From: Achromobacter insuavis
Lineage (GTDB): Bacteria > Pseudomonadota > Gammaproteobacteria > Burkholderiales > Burkholderiaceae_B
Length of the DNA stretch: 64,000 nucleotides
Assembly: GCF_902859645.1 (NCBI RefSeq)
Contig: NZ_CADIJR010000018.1
Span: forward strand, 1-64,000
Direction of reading: 5' to 3'
Part shown: positions 10,791 through 19,564 of the stretch, in pieces
Numbering within the stretch: the stretch's first letter is position 1
Layout of the letters: every line of letters begins with the position of its first letter
Made by a program: the position numbers and the translations under genes
Notes under the pieces: model-generated
What the model was told of the DNA's origin: nothing
What the model saw: only the letters and a program-made list of their open reading frames with translations
Database searches by the model: none

Positions 10791-11782
10791 GCCCGCACCT
10801 TCAACATGATCTTGCCGATGTGCCGGCTGCTTTCCATCAGCGCGTGGGCCTGGGCCGCTTCTTCCAGCGGGAACACCTGGTGGATCAGCGGCAGGCAGCG
10901 TCCCTGTTCCATCAGCGGCAGCACCTTGTCGGCCAGCGCCTGGGCGATGGCGCCCTTGTCGTCGTCGGAACGCGGCCGCAGGGTGGAGCCGGTGAACGAC
11001 AGCCGGCGGGTCATGATGGGCAGGGCGTCGATCTCGGTCTTGCTGCCTTCCAGGAAGGCGATCTGCACCAGCCGGCCATTCACCGCCAGCAGGCGGATGT
11101 TCTTGTTGATGTAGGCGCCGCCGACCATGTCGAGGATCACGTCCACGCCCTGGCCGTCGGTGGCCTGGCGAACCGCCGCCTCGAAGTCGGTGTCGCGGTA
11201 GATCAGCGCGTGCTGCGCGCCGGCCTTCAGGCAGGCCTCGGCTTTTTCCTGGTTGCCCACCGTGGTCCAGACCTCGGCGCCAAAGGCGCGCGCCAGCTGG
11301 ATCGCGGTCAGGCCGATGCCGCTTGAGCCGCCGTGCACCAGGAACTTCTCGCCGGCCGCGAGGCGGGCGCGCTCGAACACGTTGGTCCAGACGGTGAAGT
11401 AGTTCTCCGGGATGGCGGCGGCGGACAGCAGGTCCAGGCCGCGCGGCACCGGCAGGCAGTGGCGCTCGTCGGCCAGGCAGTACTGCGCGTAGCCGCCGCC
11501 GGGCGTCAGCGCGCAGACCCGGTCGCCAACCTGCCAGCGCGTGGCGTCGGGACCGACGGCGACGATGGTGCCCGCGACCTCCAGTCCCAGGTAGGGCGAG
11601 GCGCCGGGCGGCGGCGGATACGAGCCGGAGCGTTGCAGCACGTCGGGGCGGTTGACGCCGGCGTAGGCGACCTCGATCAACACCTGGCGGCCGGCGGGCG
11701 CGGCCATCTCGCGTTCGGCCAGGCGCAGGCAATCGGGCGCGCCGCCCGTGCCGTGGTCGATGAATGTGCAGCGTAGAGACAT
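10787..11782 (-). CDS. NAD(P)H-quinone oxidoreductase-like protein (PIG3/zeta-crystallin family, MDR)
   Basis: This 331-residue zinc-free medium-chain reductase starts at ATG 11782 (MSLRCTFID). It has the PIG3-type motifs YAGVNRPDVLQRSG, LGLEVAGTI and VGDRVCAL, the nucleotide fold HGGSSGIGLTAIQLA, and DMVGGAYINKN. Family members reduce quinones or enoyl/ketone substrates with NADPH in the cytoplasm. It sits 19 bp after livF and overlaps the SDR gene, so it belongs to the transporter operon. Its placement suggests a role in processing the transported substrate rather than general quinone detoxification, but that is inference. Confidence 0.88.
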   Translation of the reverse strand: MSLRCTFIDHGTGGAPDCLRLAEREMAAPAGRQVLIEVAYAGVNRPDVLQRSGSYPPPPGASPYLGLEVAGTIVAVGPDATRWQVGDRVCALTPGGGYAQYCLADERHCLPVPRGLDLLSAAAIPENYFTVWTNVFERARLAAGEKFLVHGGSSGIGLTAIQLARAFGAEVWTTVGNQEKAEACLKAGAQHALIYRDTDFEAAVRQATDGQGVDVILDMVGGAYINKNIRLLAVNGRLVQIAFLEGSKTEIDALPIMTRRLSFTGSTLRPRSDDDKGAIAQALADKVLPLMEQGRCLPLIHQVFPLEEAAQAHALMESSRHIGKIMLKVRA

Positions 11783-11801
11783 GAATGCGGTCCTTCGGAT
11801 T

Positions 11802-12506
11802 TCAGTGGCCCAGATAGGCCTTCTTGACATGGGGATCGGCCAGCAGCTCGGCGCCGGTGCCGGTGCGCACGATGGCGCCGTTCTCCAGCACGTAGCCGCG
11901 GTCGGCCAGGCGCAGCGTGCGGAACACGTTCTGCTCCACCAGCAGCACCGTGACGCCGTGGGACGTGACGTCGCGGATGATGTCGAACATCTGCTGCACC
12001 AGCAGCGGCGACAGGCCCAGCGAGGGCTCGTCGAACACCAGCAGCTTGGGGTCGGCCATCATGCCGCGCGCGATCGCCACCATCTGCTGCTCGCCGCCGG
12101 ACAGCGAGCCGGCGTACTGCGCCAGGCGTTCGCGCACCCGCGGGAAGATCTGCAGCACTTCCTCCAGCTTGCGCTGCACGATGGGGCGGGCGGCGCGCTT
12201 GTACGAGCCCATCAGCAGGTTGTCGCGCACCGTGAAATGCGGAAACAGCTGGCGGCCTTCGGGAATCATGGTGATCCCGGCGTCGACGATGTCGTAGGGC
12301 GTGCGGTTGGTCAGGTCGCGGCCCTCGAACTCGACCCTTCCGGTGGTGGCGGCGACCACGCCGCACAGCGTCTTCAGGGTGGTGGTCTTGCCGGCGCCGT
12401 TGGCGCCGATCAGCGTCACGATCTCGCCGGCCCTGACCTCGAAGTTCAGGCCGTTGAGCACCTGGCTCTTGCCGTAGCCCGACGACAGATCCGAAACCTT
12501 AAGCAT
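11802..12506 (-). CDS. Branched-chain amino-acid-type ABC transporter, ATPase (LivF-like)
   Basis: The 234-residue ATPase has Walker A GANGAGKT, Q-loop context MIPEGRQLFPHFTV, signature LSGGEQQ, Walker B LLVFDEPS and a VLLVEQN switch. These are diagnostic for the LivF branch. It pairs with the LivG half of the upstream fusion protein at the inner face of the membrane. Its start overlaps the end of livMG by 8 bp. LivFGHMK-type systems carry amino acids, urea, aromatic acids and other small carboxylates, so the substrate must come from the neighbourhood. Confidence 0.95.
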   Translation of the reverse strand: MLKVSDLSSGYGKSQVLNGLNFEVRAGEIVTLIGANGAGKTTTLKTLCGVVAATTGRVEFEGRDLTNRTPYDIVDAGITMIPEGRQLFPHFTVRDNLLMGSYKRAARPIVQRKLEEVLQIFPRVRERLAQYAGSLSGGEQQMVAIARGMMADPKLLVFDEPSLGLSPLLVQQMFDIIRDVTSHGVTVLLVEQNVFRTLRLADRGYVLENGAIVRTGTGAELLADPHVKKAYLGH

Positions 12507-14280
12507 CCTGGTACTCCTTGCCCAAATAGGCCTCGATGACGGCGGGGTTCTCGACCACGTCCTTGGGGGCGCCGCTCACCAGCACCGCGCCTTCGTTCAG
12601 CACGATGATGCGGTCCGACAGCGCCATGGTGGCCTGCATCATGTGCTCGATCAGCAGCACCGACACGCCCGAATCGCGGATGCGGCGGATCATCTTGATC
12701 GACTTCTCGATGTCGGTGGGGTTCAGCCCCGCCATGACCTCGTCCAGCAGCAGGATGCGCGGCCGGATCGCCAGGGCGCGGGCGATCTCCAGCCGCTTCA
12801 TGCCGCCCACCGTCAGGCTGCGGGCCTCGGTGTTCAGGTACTTGAGCAGGTCGGTTTCCTCGGCCACCTTGAGCGCGATCTGCTCGGCCTCCTCGCGGTC
12901 GGCGGTGCGGATGAAAGCGCCCAGCATGATGTTCTCCAATACCGTCAGGCCGGTGAACGGCTTGGCGATCTGGAAGGTGCGGCCCAGCCCCTGGTGCGCG
13001 AACTCGTCCGGCGTGTTGCACGAGACCCAGTTGCCCTTGGCATCGACCATCGACACCGCGCCCTTGTCGGGCGACAGGAAGCCGGACAGCAGGTTGAACA
13101 CCGTGGTCTTGCCAGCGCCGTTGGGGCCGATCATGCCCAGGATCTCGTGCTGGTTCAGCGTCAGCGAGACGTCGTTGGTGGCGCGCAGGCCGCCGAAGCT
13201 CTTGAACAGGTTCTCGGCCTTGAGCACCGGCTGCTCGCGCCGCGCCGCGTCGGTCGGACGGGCCGGTTCGACCCGCTGGCGCCGGGCGCGCGGCGTGCCC
13301 AGGTAGGGCAGGCGCGCCAGCGCGCGCTCGATGGCCGGACCGAAGGCGCCGGCCAGGCCGCGCGGAATGGTCAGCACCACCGCCACCAGGATCAGGCCGT
13401 AGATCAGCCCGTGCATGCCGTTGCCCACGCTGGACAGCCAGCCGCGCGCGAGCTCGGCGATCGGCAGCACCAGGAAGGTGCCGGCGATGGGGCCGGCCAC
13501 CGTGCCCAGGCCGCCGATCAGCGCGAACATCGCCACCTGGATAGACAGCTCCAGCGAGAAGGCCGAGCTGGGATCGACGAAGGTCAGGTAAGTGATGTGG
13601 AAGGTGCCGATCACGCTGGTCAGCATGGCCGACACCACCGCGGCGATGATCTTGACGCGCACCGTGTGGATGCCCACCGCCAGCGCCGCGTCCTCGCGCT
13701 CGCGGATGGCGATCAGGTAATGGCCGATGCGCGACTTGCGGATGTACCAGGACACCCAGGTCACCAGCAGGAACAGGCCGAAGGCGATGATCACGTAGTT
13801 GATCTTCTCGCGGAACACGATCCAGGCCCAGCCGATGTTCAGCGGCAGGCTGATGCCGCTGGAGCCGCCGGTCCAGCTTTCCTCGTGGATCACCAGCAGC
13901 CGCACCACTTCCAGGATGGCGATGGTGGCCAGCGCGAAGAACGGACCGCGCAGCCGCAGCGTGGGATAGCTGATGATGATGGCCACGACGGCCGAGATGG
14001 CCGCGCCCGCCAGCATGCCGAACCACGGCGAGATGCCGAAGTTCTGCGTCAGCAGGGTGGCGGTGTAGCCGCCGATGCCGTAGAACACCGCGTGGCCCAG
14101 CGACAGCTGGCCGGCGTAGCCGCCGACGATGTTCCACGCCACCGACAGCGCGGAGAAGACGAACAGCAGGACGAACAGGTTGGTCCAGAACGGCGTGCCC
14201 GTGACGACGGGCACGATGAACATGACGATCAGCAGAATCAGGCTGACGTAGGCTTTGGGGCTTCGAAAGTCGGGAAACAC
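12499..14280 (-). CDS. ABC transporter permease-ATPase fusion (LivM-LivG)
   Basis: A single 593-residue chain joins a LivM permease (about 1-320, eight or more membrane helices, with the cytoplasmic coupling segment IREREDAALAVGI) to a LivG ATPase (about 350-593). Walker A GPNGAGKT is at 385-392 and Walker B RILLLDE at 508-514. The ABC signature reads LTVGGMKR (489-496) instead of the common LSxGQ/LSYGQQR. GTG at 14280 is the chosen start because AAGGAG lies 6 nt before it; an in-frame start further up would run into livH. LivM-LivG fusions are known in betaproteobacteria. The gene lies 22 bp after livH in a six-gene operon. Confidence 0.93.
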   Translation of the reverse strand: MFPDFRSPKAYVSLILLIVMFIVPVVTGTPFWTNLFVLLFVFSALSVAWNIVGGYAGQLSLGHAVFYGIGGYTATLLTQNFGISPWFGMLAGAAISAVVAIIISYPTLRLRGPFFALATIAILEVVRLLVIHEESWTGGSSGISLPLNIGWAWIVFREKINYVIIAFGLFLLVTWVSWYIRKSRIGHYLIAIREREDAALAVGIHTVRVKIIAAVVSAMLTSVIGTFHITYLTFVDPSSAFSLELSIQVAMFALIGGLGTVAGPIAGTFLVLPIAELARGWLSSVGNGMHGLIYGLILVAVVLTIPRGLAGAFGPAIERALARLPYLGTPRARRQRVEPARPTDAARREQPVLKAENLFKSFGGLRATNDVSLTLNQHEILGMIGPNGAGKTTVFNLLSGFLSPDKGAVSMVDAKGNWVSCNTPDEFAHQGLGRTFQIAKPFTGLTVLENIMLGAFIRTADREEAEQIALKVAEETDLLKYLNTEARSLTVGGMKRLEIARALAIRPRILLLDEVMAGLNPTDIEKSIKMIRRIRDSGVSVLLIEHMMQATMALSDRIIVLNEGAVLVSGAPKDVVENPAVIEAYLGKEYQDA

Positions 14281-14302
14281 GTCTCGCTCCTTGTGGCTCT
14301 GA

Positions 14303-15169
14303 TCACTCTGTGCCGACGCCGAACAGGCCGGTCGGACGCAGGACAAGGATCAAGAGGAAGATCCCGAAATAGACGACCTCTTTGAGGTCGGGGGCGATGT
14401 AGTAGCCGGCCAGCGTATCGACGATGCCGATGATCATGGACCCGGCCACCGCGCCGTACAGGCTGCCCAGGCCGCCCAGCACCACGATCACGAAGGCGGT
14501 CAGCACGAAGTACGTGCCCACCGTCGGGAACACCGGATACTGCGGCGCCAGGAGGCCCGCGGCGATGCCGACGAAGGCGGTGCCCAGGCCGAAGGCGATG
14601 GCGTAGACGTTGTTGACGTTCACGCCCATCAGCGTCGCGGCGTAGCGGTGCTGCGCCACCGCCCGCAGCGCGCGGCCCAGGTAGGTGCGGTGCATGAACA
14701 GGTGCAGCAGCACGGCCAGGCTCAGGCCGACCACGAAGGTCACCAGCTGGCCGGTGACCATGGAGTAGTTGCCGACGTCGATGGCGCTGGTGCCCAGTTG
14801 CACCGGGGCGCGGAACACGTTGGCGCCGAAGATCACCAGCGCCAGGTTCAGCAGGATGGTGGACACGCCCACCGTGGCGAAGATCTGGATGTGCTGGTCG
14901 GCGTTGAGCAGCGGCTGGATGATGCCTTTCTGCGTCAGCGCGCCCAGCGCGAACAGGATGACCGCCACCGGCACCAGGCCGATGTACGGATGCACGCCGA
15001 ACTGCGCCGCGATCAGATAGACCAGGTACATGCCGATCATCAGGAATTCGCCGTGCGCGAAGTTGACGACGCGGACCACGCCGAAGATCAGCGTCAGCCC
15101 CAGGCTGATGATGGTGTAGGCGCCGCCCAGCAACAGGCCATTGATGACCAGTTGAATGAAGATATCCAT
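14303..15169 (-). CDS. Branched-chain amino-acid-type ABC transporter permease (LivH-like)
   Basis: An inner-membrane permease of 288 residues with about eight hydrophobic helices. The family landmarks are GLTLIFGVVRVVNFAHGEF near the N-terminus, the cytoplasmic loop GRALRAVAQHRYAATLMGVN that contacts the ATPase, and the C-terminal LRPTGLFG. It forms the transmembrane channel with the LivM half of the fusion protein. It is separated from the binding-protein gene by 150 bp that contain two hairpins, which may lower its expression relative to the binding protein. Confidence 0.94.
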   Translation of the reverse strand: MDIFIQLVINGLLLGGAYTIISLGLTLIFGVVRVVNFAHGEFLMIGMYLVYLIAAQFGVHPYIGLVPVAVILFALGALTQKGIIQPLLNADQHIQIFATVGVSTILLNLALVIFGANVFRAPVQLGTSAIDVGNYSMVTGQLVTFVVGLSLAVLLHLFMHRTYLGRALRAVAQHRYAATLMGVNVNNVYAIAFGLGTAFVGIAAGLLAPQYPVFPTVGTYFVLTAFVIVVLGGLGSLYGAVAGSMIIGIVDTLAGYYIAPDLKEVVYFGIFLLILVLRPTGLFGVGTE

Positions 15170-15225
15170 GGTGCAACCTCTTGGAACGGGGTGCGCCCCG
15201 GCGCCGCGGCGTGGCCGACGGAACC

Positions 15226-15272
15226 GGGGCCCGCGGGCCCCAGTGAAACGCCGGACGCCCCCGAGCGTCCGG
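15226..15272 (-). terminator. Intercistronic hairpins between livK-like and livH-like genes
   Basis: A 16-bp perfect palindrome lies at 15226-15241 (GGGGCCCG/CGGGCCCC). Next to it is an 8-bp stem, CCGGACGC/GCGTCCGG, at 15251-15258 and 15265-15272. There is no long U-run. The position just after the binding-protein gene suits partial termination or mRNA stabilisation, a known way to express binding proteins in excess. Confidence 0.5.
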
Positions 15273-15319
15273 TTTGCTGGCTTGCCGTGCCGGGCCTGCC
15301 GGAAGGCGGCCCCGGCGTT

Positions 15320-16519
15320 CTATTTATTGAAGACGGGCTTGCCCAGCGCGAGGTTGTCCGGCGCGATGGTGACCAGCTTGCCGTCCTGCCACTGCATCAC
15401 GTAGAAGGTCGAGGCGTTGTTCTGGCCATCCTCGCCGAAGTCGAAGGCCCAGCCGTTGGCGGTCTGGCCGGCGGGCTTCTTGTACGCCAGCACGGCCGCG
15501 CGGATCTTGTCCTTGTCGGTCGACTTGGCGTTGGCGATGGCTTCGAAGAAGGCCTTGGCGCCGACGTAGTTGGTCAGGCTGTGGCCGGACTGCGGGTCGC
15601 TCTTGTAGGTGGCCTTGTAGGCTTCCAGGAACTTGTCCAGGCCCGGCGCGCCGGCCGGGTTGATGGACGATTGCGGGAAGTCCAGGTCGAACACGCCGTT
15701 CATGTCGGCGCCCACGGCCTTGGCGGTGTCGGCCAGCGAGTAGCCGCCGCCGGCGCCGATCACCACCTTGGGCTTGAAGCCGGCCGCGCGCGCCTGGCTG
15801 AAGTACAGGATGGCGTCGTTCTGGTAGGCGGTCTGCAGCACCACGTCGACCTTGGCGCCCTTCAGGCGCAGGATCAGCGAGGACAGGTCGACCGTCTTGG
15901 CCGAGTACGGCAGCACCTCGGCCACGGTGTAGCCGAGTTCCTGGGCGCGCTTTTTCTCGGTGGCGGCCACGTCGGTGCCGTAGGGGCCGTCCTCGTGGAT
16001 GATGCCGATGCGCACTTCTTTCGGGTTCAGGCCCATGCCCGGCCCGATGATGTCGTGCAGCGCGTTGACCACCGAGACGCCGTACAGCGCGGTGTTGGGG
16101 TTGCTGCGGAACAGGTATTTGTAGCCGCGCGTGGTGATCTTGTGGGCGGTGGCGCCCAGCTCGAAGTAGGGCACGCCGGCCAGCTCGGTCACGGGCGAGG
16201 CCGCGTACGAGATGCCCGAGGCGTAGCTGCCGAACACCCCGACCACGTTGGACGAGATCAGGCGCTTGGTCTCGGATACCGCCTGGGTCGGGTCGACCGC
16301 GTCGGCCTTGATGATCTGGATCTTCTCGCCGTTGATGCCCCCGGCGGCGTTGATCTCGTTGACGGCCAGCTCCAGGCCGCGATAGCTCTCTTGTCCCAGC
16401 AGCGCCAGGGCGCCGCTGAACGGGAAGAGGGCGCCCACCTTCATGTCGGCCGCCGCGGCGCCGCTGGCCATGGCGCCGCACAGGCCCAGCGCGATGGCGA
16501 ATTTGTTGATCTTGAACAC
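15320..16519 (-). CDS. ABC transporter substrate-binding protein (LivK-like, peripla_BP_6)
   Basis: This 399-residue periplasmic protein has a Sec signal peptide (MFKINKFAIALGLC, cleavage after GAAA, about residue 23). A type I bilobed binding fold follows: VGALFPFSGALALLGQ, then GGINGEKIQII, VGVFGSYAS and GIIHEDGPYGTD. It delivers ligand to the LivH/LivM channel. The family binds branched-chain amino acids, amides and aromatic carboxylates, so ligand cannot be assigned by sequence alone. It is the first gene of the operon and has a palindromic operator 64 bp before its start, shared in type with the divergent SDR/BKACE operon. Confidence 0.94.
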   Translation of the reverse strand: MFKINKFAIALGLCGAMASGAAAADMKVGALFPFSGALALLGQESYRGLELAVNEINAAGGINGEKIQIIKADAVDPTQAVSETKRLISSNVVGVFGSYASGISYAASPVTELAGVPYFELGATAHKITTRGYKYLFRSNPNTALYGVSVVNALHDIIGPGMGLNPKEVRIGIIHEDGPYGTDVAATEKKRAQELGYTVAEVLPYSAKTVDLSSLILRLKGAKVDVVLQTAYQNDAILYFSQARAAGFKPKVVIGAGGGYSLADTAKAVGADMNGVFDLDFPQSSINPAGAPGLDKFLEAYKATYKSDPQSGHSLTNYVGAKAFFEAIANAKSTDKDKIRAAVLAYKKPAGQTANGWAFDFGEDGQNNASTFYVMQWQDGKLVTIAPDNLALGKPVFNK

Positions 16520-16582
16520 TGTCTACGCTCCTTTGTGGGTATGGGGTGCGGACTGTTGTCTGAATCGTCCGTCTGTTTTTGA

Positions 16583-16596
16583 ATATATGATATATG
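16583..16596. promoter_or_regulatory. Candidate GntR operator, livK side
   Basis: ATATATGATATATG differs only at the two central bases from the site at 16797-16810 in the same divergent region. It lies 64 bp upstream of the binding-protein start. The core TATAT-GA-TATAT has perfect five-base half-sites. Confidence 0.65.
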
Positions 16597-16794
16597 CGCC
16601 GGCGGGGTGTGGGAACCTCGTCCTGGATTCTAGTGCCGGACTTGTCCGGTTGAATCGGGGATTTCCCTCAAGCCGCATGAATAAAGCGTTTGCGGGCAGT
16701 TTTCCTCTGCGGAGCAGGTCAAATTCCGCTGTCCGGACCCGGTTTCACGGACCCGTTCATGGCTGCTTTCCTGGCAAGAAAGTTCCCCTTTAAA

Positions 16795-16811
16795 TCATAT
16801 ATCCTATATGA
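16795..16811. promoter_or_regulatory. Candidate GntR operator, SDR/BKACE side
   Basis: A perfect 7-3-7 inverted repeat, TCATATA-TCC-TATATGA, is 41 bp upstream of the SDR start. It shares the ATATAT-NN-TATAT core with sites at 16583 and 21447. With the first site it brackets the 332-bp divergent promoter region (16520-16851), which holds no gene. Confidence 0.7.
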
Positions 16812-16851
16812 TCAAAAGGCGTTTGAGCACAAGAATCCAGGAGACAGAAGC

Positions 16852-17634
16852 ATGTTCGAGGAAGTGGATTTCGCCGGAAAAAAGGTACTCATCACCGCCG
16901 GCGCCGATGGGCTGGGCCTGGAAATGGCCCAGGTGTTCCACCGGGCCGGGGCGTCGGTGCTGGTGTGCGATGTCAACCGCGAGCGGCTGGCGGCCTTGCC
17001 GGCCGAGCTGCCGGGCGTGCGCGCCGTCCATGCCGACGTGTCGGATGAGGCCAGCGTGGCCGCCCTGTTCGACGCCGTGCGCCAGCAGCTGGGCGGCCTG
17101 GACATCCTGGTCAACAACGCCGGCGTGGCCGGCCCCACCGGCTTCGTCGAGACGCTGTCCAAGGCCGATTGGGACCGCACCCTGGCCGTCAACATCACGG
17201 GCCAGTTCCTGTGCGCGCGCCAGGCCATCCCGCTGCTCAAGCAGTCGCGCGCCGGCGTCATGATCAACCTGTCGTCGGCCGCGGGCCACCTGGGCTTTGC
17301 CGGGCGCTCGGTCTATTCGGCCTCGAAGTGGGCGGTGATCGGCTTCACCAAGTCGCTGGCGATCGAGCTGGGCGGCCACGGCATCCGCGTCAACGCCATC
17401 CTGCCGGGCGCGGTCGAAGGGCCGCGCATCCGCGCCGTGATCGACGCCAAGGCCAGGACGCTGGACAAGCCGGTCGAGGAAATCGCCGCGCTCTACGAGA
17501 ACCAGGCGGCGCTGGGCCGCATGGTCACCGCGCGCGACATCGCCAACATGGTGCTGTTCAACGCCAGCGAGGCCGCCCGCAGCGTCACGGGGCAGGCCAT
17601 CGTGGTGGACGGCTTCACGCAGAAGCTCTACTGA
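16852..17634 (+). CDS. SDR-family oxidoreductase, first gene of BKACE operon
   Basis: A 260-residue classical SDR with cofactor motif TAGADGLG (15-22), NNAG (88-91), catalytic Ser142, and Tyr155-x3-Lys159. The first glycine motif is TAGADGLG rather than TGxxxGIG. The start ATG 16852 has AGGAGA 8-9 nt upstream, and the operator lies before it. The stop overlaps the next start (TGATG), so the operon is translationally coupled. It likely oxidises a hydroxyl group of the substrate brought in by the divergent liv transporter. Confidence 0.92.
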   Translation: MFEEVDFAGKKVLITAGADGLGLEMAQVFHRAGASVLVCDVNRERLAALPAELPGVRAVHADVSDEASVAALFDAVRQQLGGLDILVNNAGVAGPTGFVETLSKADWDRTLAVNITGQFLCARQAIPLLKQSRAGVMINLSSAAGHLGFAGRSVYSASKWAVIGFTKSLAIELGGHGIRVNAILPGAVEGPRIRAVIDAKARTLDKPVEEIAALYENQAALGRMVTARDIANMVLFNASEAARSVTGQAIVVDGFTQKLY

Positions 17635-18596
17635 TGGCGGCCGATCCGCAGCGGCGCCACGCCGCCATCATCGGCACCGGCCTGATCGGCCAGGCCTGGG
17701 CCATCGTGTTCGCGCGCCAGGGCTGGCAGGTGCGGCTGTACGACGTCAACGCCGCCATGCTGGCCGAGGCCGGCGCGCTGATCCGGCGCCAGCTGGATGC
17801 ATTGCAGGCGCACGGCCTGTTGCGCGACGCGGCCGCCGCGGCCGGCCGCATCCAGACCGCCGCCAGCCTGCAGGAGGCGCTGGCGGGCGCCCGCTACATC
17901 CAGGAGAACTCGCCCGAGCGGCTGGATCTGAAGCGCGACCTGTTCGCGCAACTGGACGCGGCGGCCGACCCCGACGCCATCATCGGCAGTTCCACGTCCA
18001 GCATCCCCGCCAGCGAATTCACCGAAGGCCTGCCCGGCCGGGCGCGCTGCCTGGTGGCGCATCCGGTCAATCCGCCGTACCTGATCCCGGTGGTGGAGCT
18101 GTGCCCGGCGCCCTGGACCAGCGAGGCCGCCATGCAGGCGGCGCGCGACATCATGCTGGATATCGGCCAGAAGCCGGTGACGATGCGGCGCGAGATCGAG
18201 GGCTTCATCCTCAACCGGCTGCAGGGCGCGCTGCTGCACGAGGCTTTCCGCCTGGCCGCCGCCGGCATCGCCAGCGCCGAGGACATCGACACCACCGTCA
18301 AGGACGGCCTGGGCCTGCGCTGGTCGTTCATGGGGCCGTTCGAGACCATCGACCTGAACGCGCCTGGCGGCCTTGCCGACTACTGCGCGCGCTACGGCGG
18401 GCTGTACCAATCCATCGGCGCCACCCAGGCCGACAGCGTGCCCTGGGACGGCGCGCTGGTCGAGGCCCTGGCGGCCGAACGGCGCGGCCTGCTGCCCGCC
18501 GACGACCTGACGGCGCGCCGCTACTGGCGCGACGAACAACTGATGCGCCTGATGCGCCACAAGCAACAGCAAGACAACGGAGACGGAAATGGCTAA
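17634..18596 (+). CDS. 3-hydroxyacyl-CoA dehydrogenase-family enzyme (lambda-crystallin / L-carnitine dehydrogenase-like)
   Basis: This 320-residue NAD enzyme has the Rossmann motif GTGLIG (14-19), the conserved SSTSSIPASEF segment, and the catalytic-region motif AHPVNPPYLIPVVE. The C-terminal helical domain carries GFILNRLQGALLHEAFRL. Length and motifs match the single-domain branch that includes lambda-crystallin/L-gulonate 3-dehydrogenase and L-carnitine 3-dehydrogenase, which act on free beta-hydroxy acids rather than acyl-CoA. The next gene is a BKACE, which consumes beta-keto acids, so this enzyme plausibly makes that beta-keto acid. It overlaps the previous gene by 1 bp and the next by 8 bp. 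Confidence 0.9.
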   Translation: MAADPQRRHAAIIGTGLIGQAWAIVFARQGWQVRLYDVNAAMLAEAGALIRRQLDALQAHGLLRDAAAAAGRIQTAASLQEALAGARYIQENSPERLDLKRDLFAQLDAAADPDAIIGSSTSSIPASEFTEGLPGRARCLVAHPVNPPYLIPVVELCPAPWTSEAAMQAARDIMLDIGQKPVTMRREIEGFILNRLQGALLHEAFRLAAAGIASAEDIDTTVKDGLGLRWSFMGPFETIDLNAPGGLADYCARYGGLYQSIGATQADSVPWDGALVEALAAERRGLLPADDLTARRYWRDEQLMRLMRHKQQQDNGDGNG

Positions 18597-19524
18597 GCCG
18601 AAACAGAAAGTCGTGATCACCTGCGCCGTGACGGGCGCCATCCACACGCCCAGCATGTCGCCGCACCTGCCGGTGACGGCCGACGAGATCGCCGAGGCCG
18701 CCATCGGCGCGGCCCGCGCCGGCGCCGCCGTGCTGCACCTGCACGCGCGCGACCCGGAAACCGGCAAGCCGTCGCAGGACCCGGCGCTGTTCGAGCCGTT
18801 CCTCAAGCGCATCAAGGCCGAGACCGACGCCATCATCAACATCACCACCGGCGGCAGCCCGCACATGACGGTGCAGGAGCGCATGCGGCCGGCCACCACC
18901 TTCAAGCCGGAGCTGGCGTCGCTGAACATGGGCTCGATGAACTTCGGCCTGTTCCCGATGCTGGGCCGCTTCCAGGACTTCAAGCACGAGTGGGAGCGCG
19001 AGCACCTGGAGAACAGCCGCTCGCTGATCTTCCGCAACACCTATCAGGACATCGAATCCATCCTGGAGCTGGGCAACGCCAACGGCACCCGCTTCGAGTT
19101 CGAGTGCTACGACATCAGCCACCTGTACAACCTGGCGCACTTCGTCGACCGCGGCCTGGTGAAGTCGCCGCCATTCATCCAGTCGGTGTTCGGCATCCTG
19201 GGCGGCATCGGCCCGCACCCCGAAGACCTGATGCACATGAAGCGCACCGCAGACCGCCTGTTCGGCAATGAGTACGAATGGTCGATCCTGGGCGCCGGCC
19301 GCAACCAGATGCCGCTGGCCACCATCGGCGCCGCCATGGGCTCGAATGTGCGGGTGGGGCTGGAGGATTCGCTGTGGATCGGGCCGGGCCAGCTGGCCGA
19401 GTCGAACCGGTCGCAGGTCGAACGCATCCGCACCATTCTGGAGGCGCTCAACCTGGAAGTGGCCACGCCCGCCGACACCCGCGCCAAGCTGGGATTGAAG
19501 GGCGGCGACAACGTGGCGTTCTGA
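18589..19524 (+). CDS. Beta-keto acid cleavage enzyme (BKACE, formerly DUF849)
   Basis: A TIM-barrel protein of 311 residues with the BKACE hallmarks CAVTGAIHTPSMSPHLP and AVLHLHARDP (paired His of the zinc site). NITTGG, the ECYDISHLYNL segment and GNEYEWSILGAGRNQMPL follow. The family condenses a beta-keto acid with acetyl-CoA, giving acetoacetate and a shortened acyl-CoA; known members act on 3-keto-5-aminohexanoate or dehydrocarnitine. The preceding dehydrogenase would supply the beta-keto acid. No CoA-transferase or thioesterase adjoins it, unlike carnitine clusters. The substrate is unassigned. Confidence 0.93.
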   Translation: MAKPKQKVVITCAVTGAIHTPSMSPHLPVTADEIAEAAIGAARAGAAVLHLHARDPETGKPSQDPALFEPFLKRIKAETDAIINITTGGSPHMTVQERMRPATTFKPELASLNMGSMNFGLFPMLGRFQDFKHEWEREHLENSRSLIFRNTYQDIESILELGNANGTRFEFECYDISHLYNLAHFVDRGLVKSPPFIQSVFGILGGIGPHPEDLMHMKRTADRLFGNEYEWSILGAGRNQMPLATIGAAMGSNVRVGLEDSLWIGPGQLAESNRSQVERIRTILEALNLEVATPADTRAKLGLKGGDNVAF

Positions 19525-19564
19525 CGCCAATCCGGGCAAGGGCGTGCGCGCCGCCGCCGGGGCG

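Noticed and set aside
17634-19524. Carnitine catabolic operon
   Set aside because: Dehydrogenase and BKACE match the carnitine logic, but the thioesterase/CoA-transferase, quaternary-amine transporter and betaine demethylation genes are missing.
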